From: Prevotellamassilia sp.
GTDB taxonomy: Bacteria > Bacteroidota > Bacteroidia > Bacteroidales > Bacteroidaceae
Direction of reading: 5' to 3'
Length of the DNA stretch: 11,845 nucleotides
Assembly (NCBI GenBank): GCA_018383375.1
Contig: JAHAWW010000075.1
Location: 1 to 11,845, forward strand
The position numbers and the translations under genes were made by a program. This document shows positions 6,082 to 11,845 of the stretch, piece after piece. Positions within the stretch are counted from its first letter, which is position 1. Every line of letters starts with the position of its first letter. A model generated the notes under the pieces. The model worked only from the letters and a program-made list of their open reading frames with translations. It was not told where the DNA came from and made no database searches.

Positions 6082-7914
6082 ATGAGAAAAATCGAATTGC
6101 TCGCTCCGGCACGCAACCTGAATTGCGGCCTTGAAGCCATCAAACACGGGGCCGATGCCGTCTATATCGGCGGTCCCTCTTTTGGCGCACGCTCAGCTGC
6201 GGCCAATTCGATTGAAGATATTGCCACGCTCTGTCGACAAGCTCACCTCTACGGGGCCAAGGTGTATGTCGCGCTGAACACCATTATTAAAGAAGACGAA
6301 CTCAGCGAGGCTGTGCGCGTGATTAACGCCCTTTATGCAGCCAAAGTCGATGCGCTTATCGTCCAAGACTTGGCTCTGCTCCGGCTTGACCTTCCGCCCA
6401 TAGCTCTGCACGCTTCGACGCAGATGGATAATCGAACGGCCGACAAGGTGAAGTTCTTGCAAAACGAAGGACTGACGCAGGTGGTCTTGGCCCGCGAACT
6501 TTCTCTCAAACAAATTCGCCACATCTATGACCAAACAGACGTCAGCCTTGAAGCCTTTGTTCACGGTGCGCTCTGTGTGAGTTACAGCGGTCGCTGCTAT
6601 GCTTCACAACATTGCTTCGGCCGTTCGGCCAACCGAGGCGAGTGTGCACAGTTCTGCCGCATGGCTTTCGACCTTGTCGACCCTTATGACAGACCGCTTC
6701 TCAAAGAGCGCCATCTGCTTTCGCTTAAAGATATGTGCCGCATAGACCATCTTGAGGCGATGCTCGACGCAGGCGTTTCTTCGTTCAAGATAGAGGGCCG
6801 TCTCAAAGACGTGGCTTATGTCAAAAACGTCACCGCCGCCTATCGTCAGGCACTTGACGCCATCATTGCGCGACGCCCCGACGATTTTTGCAGAAGCTCA
6901 TACGGCACGTCGGTCTACACCTTTACGCCACAACTTCAAAAGAGCTTCAACCGAGGCTTCACCGACTATTTCCTCACCACAGCCACGATGAGCATGGCCA
7001 ACCACGCCACACCTAAATCAATAGGCGAGCCCATCGGACAAACCACGCGGCCGGTCAAGGGGCGGGTGTTTGACATCTTGCTCCACAAAGACACGACGCT
7101 CGCTGCCGGTGACGGCCTTTGCTTTATCGACGACAATGGTCGCCTGCAAGGCTTCCGGCTCAATCGCTGTGAGGGTTCCAAGTGTTTTGCCGCCTCTGAG
7201 GTGACCATTCCACGCACCCTCCTCTATCGTAATCACGATGCTGCTTTCGAAAGGCTGCTTTCCGGACCGACGGCGACGCGCACCATGTGGCTTGACTTCT
7301 GTTTAGGTGAGACTGAAAGCGGTTATGCTCTTACGGCCAAAGACGAAATCGGCTATGAAGTTACGGCCTACGCAGACTGTGTTAAAGAAGAGGCTCGCAG
7401 CCCACAAGCAGACCAATGTCGCAAACAACTCTCCAAACTTGGCGGCACTGCCTTCGCCTTGCGCCGCTTAGACATCGCCTTGTGTGGCAATCGTTTCATT
7501 CCGGCCTCAGTATTGGCCGGCTTGCGCCGCGAGGCCGTCGAACAACTCTTAGCCCTGCACGAGTCTGCCTATCATACCGAACAACGTTCGCCGCGCCATT
7601 CCCACACCGCAGAAGAGGCCCATTGCCTCGTCACTTCCCCATCCTATCAAGCCAATGTGGCCAACTCCGTGGCCGAACGACTTTTTGAGAGTCTCGCATT
7701 GCCGCGACCGGCCAAGGCCTTTGAATTGGCTAAGCCAGAGAAGCCTCTCATCATGACTTGTCGTTATTGCCTGCGCCGCGAGCTCCATTGCTGTCTCAAA
7801 ACGCCCCAAGGCCGCTCGGTTCAAGGCCCACTCTCATTGCGTCTGGCCGATGGCCGAAAATTCTCACTTAAGTTTGACTGTACACAATGCCAAATGCAGA
7901 TTTATGCAGAATAA
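6082..7914 (+). CDS. U32 family protein, RlhA/TrhP-type RNA hydroxylation factor
   Basis: Although named peptidase U32, the E. coli relatives RlhA and TrhP hydroxylate 23S rRNA C2501 and tRNA U34, using prephenate and an iron-sulfur cluster. At 610 residues this is closer in size to RlhA (653) than to TrhP (~450). The N-terminus (ELLAPARNL at 5-13, GADAVYIGG at 23-31) begins the barrel. The family signature runs from E158 through FVHGALC (159-165) to GRCYAS (170-175), with further cysteines at 178, 188 and 192 as likely cluster ligands. SFKIEGRLKD (234-243) is also typical. A C-terminal cysteine group (C560-x2-C563, C570-C571, C600-x2-C603) may form a second metal site. The gene starts 27 nt after cca and overlaps the next gene by 11 nt. 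The RNA substrate cannot be decided from sequence; protease activity is possible for some members but less likely here. Confidence 0.88.
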   Translation: MRKIELLAPARNLNCGLEAIKHGADAVYIGGPSFGARSAAANSIEDIATLCRQAHLYGAKVYVALNTIIKEDELSEAVRVINALYAAKVDALIVQDLALLRLDLPPIALHASTQMDNRTADKVKFLQNEGLTQVVLARELSLKQIRHIYDQTDVSLEAFVHGALCVSYSGRCYASQHCFGRSANRGECAQFCRMAFDLVDPYDRPLLKERHLLSLKDMCRIDHLEAMLDAGVSSFKIEGRLKDVAYVKNVTAAYRQALDAIIARRPDDFCRSSYGTSVYTFTPQLQKSFNRGFTDYFLTTATMSMANHATPKSIGEPIGQTTRPVKGRVFDILLHKDTTLAAGDGLCFIDDNGRLQGFRLNRCEGSKCFAASEVTIPRTLLYRNHDAAFERLLSGPTATRTMWLDFCLGETESGYALTAKDEIGYEVTAYADCVKEEARSPQADQCRKQLSKLGGTAFALRRLDIALCGNRFIPASVLAGLRREAVEQLLALHESAYHTEQRSPRHSHTAEEAHCLVTSPSYQANVANSVAERLFESLALPRPAKAFELAKPEKPLIMTCRYCLRRELHCCLKTPQGRSVQGPLSLRLADGRKFSLKFDCTQCQMQIYAE

Positions 7915-8998
7915 TCCCCGACATATCCAATCCAATGGCAAATGGTTCGTGCAGAGACTGACCTGTCTTTGCCTGCTTGTCGTTGGTCTGCTCACGGCTT
8001 GTCAGGCTCCGGTGGAGAGCGACGCATGGTCGTCAGACAACCCGCTGGCGGTCGACTCTGTTGAGTTCATTAAGTCGCGCCACTATTGGAAAGGCTACAA
8101 CTTTGAGACCACCGACACCTTTAAGGTGCAGCAACTCAATCCCGTCTTTCTCAGTTCGTTCAGATGGAGCGACACTTTATTGACAGTGAGCAGCGGCGAA
8201 CAACTCGTCGTGAGCGACATCGTCCGCATCACCACCCAACAAGACAGTGCGATATGGGTCAAACTCACCGCCATCAGCGCAAATTCTGTCACGGCATGGC
8301 GCGATACCACAAAGCGGCCTGCGTCGATGGCCAAGCCACAGCCCGTCACCGGATGGATTAAAGAGTCTGTTTTTATTAAGAAGGTAGTTCCCGACCGCCC
8401 TGTGTCGAAACTCATCTACACGATGGGTAAAACGTCGTTTCGCCTTGTCATGGCCATTTTGGCACTCCTGACGTTTGCCACGCTGCTTTGGCTCCGCCGC
8501 ATCAACCACCGTCCGCCGCTTTGCGTCAAGGGTGGCTATCCGATGTTGCTCTCTATGGTTTTTGGCCTTTGTGTCATTTTTCATCGCAGCATCTGGTTGT
8601 TTGTGCCGGGCGACTGGGTGGCCTATTATTTTAATCCCACACTCAATCCTCTCAAGTCTGAGCTTCCGCTCATTGTTGCCCTCTTTTTGGCTTCGTTCTG
8701 GATGCTCATCATCGTGGGCCTCGCCACTCTTGAAGACCAGTTGCGCAGTGCACCGTCGTTTGGCAAAGCCGTGCATGCTTTGCTCTATCTTATGGGTCAA
8801 AATTTGGTGGTCTTTGGCGTCATAGCCATTTTATTGCCCTACTATTTCGCCGTTGCGGCCTATGTGCTCTATGCGCTTTGGTTATTCAAGCGCTATCGCC
8901 GTCAGCGTCACAGTCATCCCCTCTACCGTTGTGGTGCCTGCGGAGCCGCCCTTGAGCGTTTGGGCACCTGTCCCCATTGTGGCGCCGTCAATCACTAA
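7904..8998 (+). CDS. Putative polytopic membrane lipoprotein with SH3-like N-domain and C-terminal zinc ribbon
   Basis: I do not recognise a named family. From the ATG at 7904 it has 364 residues. A hydrophobic segment ends in the lipobox-like LTAC with C33. An extracytoplasmic region of ~145 residues follows; its central part (VRITTQQDSAIWVKL, then GWIKESVFIKKVVPD) looks like an SH3-type beta domain. Membrane segments lie near 179-197, 213-232, 254-273 and, as one long or two short helices, 293-328. A basic patch (KRYRRQR) comes next, and then a zinc ribbon with cysteines at 343, 346, 356 and 359, which the positive-inside rule puts in the cytoplasm. The protein could sense an envelope state and signal inward, but this is inference. 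The start overlaps the U32 stop; an ATG at 7850 would overlap far more, and a GTG at 7949 would give a tighter signal peptide. It lies 40 nt upstream of ffh. Confidence 0.75.
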   Translation: MQNNPRHIQSNGKWFVQRLTCLCLLVVGLLTACQAPVESDAWSSDNPLAVDSVEFIKSRHYWKGYNFETTDTFKVQQLNPVFLSSFRWSDTLLTVSSGEQLVVSDIVRITTQQDSAIWVKLTAISANSVTAWRDTTKRPASMAKPQPVTGWIKESVFIKKVVPDRPVSKLIYTMGKTSFRLVMAILALLTFATLLWLRRINHRPPLCVKGGYPMLLSMVFGLCVIFHRSIWLFVPGDWVAYYFNPTLNPLKSELPLIVALFLASFWMLIIVGLATLEDQLRSAPSFGKAVHALLYLMGQNLVVFGVIAILLPYYFAVAAYVLYALWLFKRYRRQRHSHPLYRCGACGAALERLGTCPHCGAVNH

Positions 8999-9038
8999 TC
9001 GTCCTGATAGAATATTAATCACACCTATATAGAATTGT

Positions 9039-10382
9039 ATGTTTGAAAATCTCAGCGAAAGACTTGAACGTTCCTTCAAAATATTGAAGGGTGAAGGTCG
9101 CATCACCGAAATCAACGTAGCCGAAACACTTAAAGACGTGCGCCGTGCGCTTATCGACGCCGACGTCAACTATAAAGTTGCCAAAAGCTTCACCGACACT
9201 GTCAAGCAAAAGGCTCTCGGCCAGAATGTGCTCACCAGCGTGAAGCCGGGTCAACTCATGGTTAAGATTGTGCACGACGAACTCGCCGCTTTGATGGGTG
9301 GTCAAGCCGTCGACTTGCAATTTAAGAGCCACCCGTCGGTTGTGCTCATGGCCGGTCTTAACGGTGCCGGTAAGACCACACTTTCGGGCAAGTTGGCCTT
9401 GCTGCTCAAAAACAAGAAAAATCGCCATCCCTTGCTCGTCGCCTGCGACGTCTACCGTCCGGCCGCCATCGAACAGCTTTGTGTGTTGGCCGAGCAGATT
9501 GGCGTGCCCGTTTACAAAAATCTTGAGTCGTCCGATCCTGTTCAGATTGCCATCGAAGGTATTCGTGAAGCCAAGAGCCGCAATTTCGACACCGTCATCA
9601 TCGACACCGCCGGTCGTTTGGCCGTCGACGAGGCTTTGATGAACGAGATTGCTGCCATTAAGGAGGCCACCAAGCCCGACGAAACCTTATTTGTGGTCGA
9701 TGCCATGACCGGTCAAGACGCCGTCAATACGGCTCTTGAGTTCAACAACCGTCTCGACTACGACGGCGTTGTGCTCACCAAACTCGACGGCGACACCCGC
9801 GGTGGTGCAGCCTTGTCCATCCGCACCGTCGTAGACAAACCCATCAAGTTTGTCGGCACCGGAGAGAAAATGGAAGCGCTCGACGTGTTCCATCCCGAGC
9901 GTATGGCCGACCGCATTCTTGGCATGGGCGACATCGTCAGCCTTGTGGAGCGTGCGCAAGAGCAATACGACGAAGAAGAAGCCCGACGTTTGCAGAAGAA
10001 AATTCGCAAAAATCAATTTGACTTTGAAGACTTCCTGGCCCAAATACAGCAAATCAAAAAAATGGGCAACATCAAAGACCTTGCCTCTATGATACCGGGT
10101 GTGAGCAAAGCCATCAAAGACGTCGACATCGACGACAACGCCTTCAAGGGTATTGAAGCCATCATTCTGTCTATGACGCCGCGTGAGCGCAAAAATCCCG
10201 AAATCCTCAACACAAGCCGCAAAATGCGCATCGCCAAGGGCTCAGGCACCAACATCAACGAGGTCAACCGTCTCATCAAACAATTTGAGCAGACACGCAA
10301 GATGATGAAGATGATGACCGGCACCAAGATGGGCCGTCTGATGAAACACATGCCCGGAATGCCCGGAATGCCCGGCAAATAA
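9039..10382 (+). CDS. ffh: Signal recognition particle GTPase Ffh
   Basis: Ffh binds 4.5S RNA, captures hydrophobic signal sequences at the ribosome and delivers the complex to FtsY at the inner membrane. It has 447 residues, the normal length. The N domain (~1-95) is followed by the GTPase with G1 GLNGAGKTT (106-114), DVYRPAA (137-143), G3 DTAGR (189-193) and G4 TKLDGDTRGG (247-256), then FVGTGEK (271-277). The M domain (~325-447) has the RNA-binding stretch from SMTPRERKNP through SRKMRIAKGSG and a methionine-rich helix (RKMMKMM). It ends in a PGM repeat tail. The G1 loop has N where many relatives have Q, which is conservative. The ATG at 9039 starts directly with the standard MFENLSERL. 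folD follows after 45 nt. Confidence 0.98.
   Translation: MFENLSERLERSFKILKGEGRITEINVAETLKDVRRALIDADVNYKVAKSFTDTVKQKALGQNVLTSVKPGQLMVKIVHDELAALMGGQAVDLQFKSHPSVVLMAGLNGAGKTTLSGKLALLLKNKKNRHPLLVACDVYRPAAIEQLCVLAEQIGVPVYKNLESSDPVQIAIEGIREAKSRNFDTVIIDTAGRLAVDEALMNEIAAIKEATKPDETLFVVDAMTGQDAVNTALEFNNRLDYDGVVLTKLDGDTRGGAALSIRTVVDKPIKFVGTGEKMEALDVFHPERMADRILGMGDIVSLVERAQEQYDEEEARRLQKKIRKNQFDFEDFLAQIQQIKKMGNIKDLASMIPGVSKAIKDVDIDDNAFKGIEAIILSMTPRERKNPEILNTSRKMRIAKGSGTNINEVNRLIKQFEQTRKMMKMMTGTKMGRLMKHMPGMPGMPGK
10350..10376 (+). repeat. Three tandem 9-bp units encoding the Ffh MPG tail
   Basis: ATGCCCGGA occurs twice and ATGCCCGGC once, back to back, just before the stop codon. They encode Met-Pro-Gly three times. 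Glycine- and methionine-rich tails are usual in Ffh, and such units can expand or contract by slippage. Confidence 0.85.
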
Positions 10383-10427
10383 ACCACAACTCAATCACCC
10401 CACACACCAACCCCATACGTTTAAACT

Positions 10428-11306
10428 ATGCAGATTATTGACGGAAAAGCCACAGCGGCAGCCATCAAGCAAGAAATTGCCGACAGTGTGAAGCAACTCA
10501 TAGCCGAGGGCCATCGCCGTCCCTGTTTGGCTGCCATCTTGGTGGGACACGACGGCGGAAGCGAAACCTATGTCCACAACAAAGTGATGGCCTGTGAGGC
10601 TTGCGGTTTCGACTCCCGTCTCATTCGTTTTGAAGACACCGTCAGTCAAGCCGAACTTCTCGCCTGCATCGACTCGCTCAATGCCGACGACGGCGTAGAC
10701 GGTTTCATCGTCCAACTTCCCTTGCCCGCCCACATTGACAAGACGCGCGTCATTGAAGCCATCCGTCCCGAAAAAGACGTAGACGGCTTTCATCCCGTCA
10801 ATGTGGGCCGTCTGGCCATAGGTCTGCCGGGCTTCATCTCGGCCACACCGCTTGGCATTCTCACGTTGCTGCGTCGCTACGGCATCGACACCAAAGGCAA
10901 AGAGTGTGTCATACTGGGTCGTAGCAACATTGTGGGCAAACCGCTTTCGCAGTTGATGATGCAGAAGGGCTATGGCGACACCACCGTCACCGTCTGCCAC
11001 AGTCACAGCAGCGACATTGCCGCCACCTGCCGTCGTGCCGACATTTTGATTGCCGCCATAGGCCGTCCGGGCTTTGTCACCGCCGACATGGTCAAGCCCG
11101 GAGCCGTGGTCATAGACGTCGGCACCACCCGCGTGCCCGATGCCGGCCGCAAGAGTGGGTTCCGCCTTTCGGGCGACGTCTGTTTTGACGAAGTGGCTCC
11201 GCTGTGCAGCTACATCACGCCCGTGCCCGGCGGTGTAGGCCCCATGACCATCTGTATGCTAATGCTCAACACCCTCGCTGCTGCCCGTCACGAGTATTAC
11301 GACTAA
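10428..11306 (+). CDS. folD: Bifunctional methylenetetrahydrofolate dehydrogenase / methenyltetrahydrofolate cyclohydrolase
   Basis: FolD oxidises 5,10-methylene-THF with NADP+ and hydrolyses the product to 10-formyl-THF, supplying one-carbon units for purines and initiator tRNA in the cytoplasm. It has 292 residues, the family's usual size. The catalytic Y48 and K52 (YVHNK) match E. coli Y50 and K54. Q96 in VQLPLP and D119 in EKDVDGFHP match Q98 and D121. The dinucleotide-binding segment VILGRSNIVGKP is at 161-172, and the C-terminal TPVPGGVGPMT is at 264-274. All catalytic positions are present. The ATG at 10428 begins MQIIDGKA, as expected. It is 45 nt from ffh and probably ends the transcription unit, since a hairpin-rich gap follows. 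Confidence 0.98.
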   Translation: MQIIDGKATAAAIKQEIADSVKQLIAEGHRRPCLAAILVGHDGGSETYVHNKVMACEACGFDSRLIRFEDTVSQAELLACIDSLNADDGVDGFIVQLPLPAHIDKTRVIEAIRPEKDVDGFHPVNVGRLAIGLPGFISATPLGILTLLRRYGIDTKGKECVILGRSNIVGKPLSQLMMQKGYGDTTVTVCHSHSSDIAATCRRADILIAAIGRPGFVTADMVKPGAVVIDVGTTRVPDAGRKSGFRLSGDVCFDEVAPLCSYITPVPGGVGPMTICMLMLNTLAAARHEYYD

Positions 11307-11390
11307 TTTTCTTCAGGGGGCGGTGTGTCATCATAGCCAATCAGCTGCCTTGCTGTCAGATTTGGGCTTGGTCATACACTTCAGCACCAC

Positions 11391-11416
11391 GCCCTGCGCC
11401 CTCATCCTTGCAGGGC
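11391..11416. other. Hairpin in folD-gmd gap, first of three
   Basis: GCCCTGC (11391-11397) pairs perfectly with GCAGGGC (11410-11416) across a 12-nt loop. No T-tract follows, so it is not a canonical intrinsic terminator. It lies 85 nt past the folD stop. Confidence 0.45.
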
Positions 11417-11421
11417 AGAGG

Positions 11422-11453
11422 CTGCCATTCCCCTTTCTTTGAAAAGGTGGCAG
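11422..11453. other. Hairpin in folD-gmd gap, second of three
   Basis: CTGCCA (11422-11427) pairs with TGGCAG (11448-11453), and CCTTT (11432-11436) with AAAGG (11443-11447): 11 bp in all, with a 4-nt bulge on the 5' side and a 6-nt loop. It starts five bases after the previous hairpin. It could stabilise or end the folD transcript, or be part of a dispersed palindromic repeat. Confidence 0.45.
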
Positions 11454-11510
11454 AAATGACATAAAAAAACCGCACCCTCATCCTTTGCCGCCTTGCATCT
11501 CAGCCATTCT

Positions 11511-11533
11511 GATGCAGCTTCGGGGGCTGCATC
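11511..11533. other. Hairpin in folD-gmd gap, third of three
   Basis: GATGCAGC (11511-11518) pairs perfectly with GCTGCATC (11526-11533) across a 7-nt loop TTCGGGG. An alternative pairing of GGGG (11523-11526) with CCCC (11533-11536) competes with it. A T5 run begins at 11546, too far away for a normal terminator. The hairpin sits just upstream of the presumed gmd -7 element, where it could also act as an operator. Confidence 0.45.
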
Positions 11534-11543
11534 CCCAAATGAG

Positions 11544-11551
11544 TATTTTTG
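11544..11551 (+). promoter_or_regulatory. Candidate -7 element for gmd
   Basis: TATTTTTG matches TAnnTTTG exactly and lies 26 nt before the gmd ATG, giving a leader of about 20 nt. No TTTG -33 element is present at 19-21 nt spacing, where the third hairpin lies instead. The promoter may therefore be weak or need an activator. Confidence 0.4.
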
Positions 11552-11577
11552 ACACACCCTCTAAAACCGCTTATATC

Positions 11578-11845
11578 ATGAAAAAACAAAAGACAGCCCT
11601 CATCACCGGCGTAACAGGCCAAGACGGCAGTTACCTCAGTGAGTTTTTGCTTTCAAAAGGCTATGCCGTGCATGGCATCATCCGCCGCACGTCTGTAGAC
11701 TATCGTGAGCGCATTGCCCATCTTGAAGGGCGTGAAGGGTTCCACCTTCACTATGGCGACCTCGGCGACTCGATGTCGCTGGTCAAAGTGGTCGATGCCG
11801 TGCGTCCCGACGAGATTTACAACCTTGCAGCCCAGAGCCACGTGC
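11578..11845 (+). CDS. gmd: GDP-mannose 4,6-dehydratase (5' part)
   Basis: Gmd converts GDP-mannose to GDP-4-keto-6-deoxymannose, the first step to GDP-fucose and related sugars for capsule, O-antigen or glycoprotein fucosylation. Only 89 residues are present before the window ends. They are diagnostic: the Rossmann GxxGxxG in ITGVTGQDGSYL (9-20), VHGIIRR (31-37), the segment DYRERIAHLEG (41-51), HYGDLGDS (58-65) and YNLAAQSHV (81-89). A related NDP-sugar dehydratase of the extended SDR family is the only serious alternative. The ATG is followed by an A-rich coding start (MKKQK) and preceded by a -7 match. The catalytic Tyr-x3-Lys lies beyond the window. Confidence 0.9.
   Translation, partial: MKKQKTALITGVTGQDGSYLSEFLLSKGYAVHGIIRRTSVDYRERIAHLEGREGFHLHYGDLGDSMSLVKVVDAVRPDEIYNLAAQSHV

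Noticed and set aside
7850..7903. Upstream ATG for the lipoprotein gene
   Set aside because: It would bury 18 extra residues in the U32 coding sequence and push the signal segment far from the N-terminus. The ATG at 7904 fits the usual short overlap.
10415..10422. TACGTTTA as a -7 promoter element for folD
   Set aside because: It is only a 7-of-8 match and lies five bases before the ATG, leaving essentially no room for a transcript leader. folD is better explained by co-transcription with ffh.
11204..11464. 86-residue ORF across the end of folD and the gap
   Set aside because: Its first part is a frame shadow of folD and the rest runs through hairpin repeats. It has no recognisable domain or start context.

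Overview
The window looks like the chromosome of a Bacteroidales bacterium, most likely Prevotella-like. The evidence is the gene set and order (DUF1599, DoxX/MauE-like protein, tpiA, SPOR protein, folE), A-rich leaders without Shine-Dalgarno sequences, matches to the Bacteroidetes TAnnTTTG -7 promoter element, and a Bacteroides-type integrase arm domain at the left edge. The species cannot be named from this sequence.

Layout. Positions 1-344 hold a short minus-strand ORF. Its first ~40 residues match the arm-binding N-terminus of Bacteroidetes tyrosine recombinases, but no catalytic domain follows, so it is probably the debris of an integrative element. Positions 345-705 are non-coding and hold divergent promoter candidates, one terminator-like hairpin and one arm of a 12-bp inverted repeat. 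From 706 to the right edge all genes are on the plus strand. They are: a duplicated DUF1599 protein; a six-TM DoxX/MauE-like protein whose frame runs without a stop into triosephosphate isomerase (tpiA); a secreted SPOR protein; GTP cyclohydrolase I (folE); a CCA-adding/poly(A) polymerase family tRNA nucleotidyltransferase with an HD domain; a U32 (RlhA/TrhP-type) protein; a putative membrane lipoprotein with a C-terminal zinc ribbon; the signal recognition particle GTPase (ffh); and folD. A ~270-nt hairpin-rich gap separates folD from the 5' end of gmd (GDP-mannose 4,6-dehydratase), which runs off the window.

How the genes work together. Most are housekeeping: glycolysis (tpiA), folate and one-carbon metabolism (folE, folD), RNA maturation and modification (cca, U32 protein), protein targeting (ffh) and envelope functions (SPOR, the two membrane proteins). 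Gaps of 27-54 nt and short overlaps suggest polycistronic transcription from folE to folD. gmd probably begins a separate GDP-fucose/polysaccharide unit.

I found no CRISPR array, tRNA, rRNA or intact mobile element, and no clear new multi-gene system. The points most worth checking are the in-frame DoxX-like/TpiA fusion, which depends on one base in an A6 run; the SH3-like/zinc-ribbon membrane protein; the integrase chimera with its inverted repeat; and the hairpin cluster upstream of gmd.
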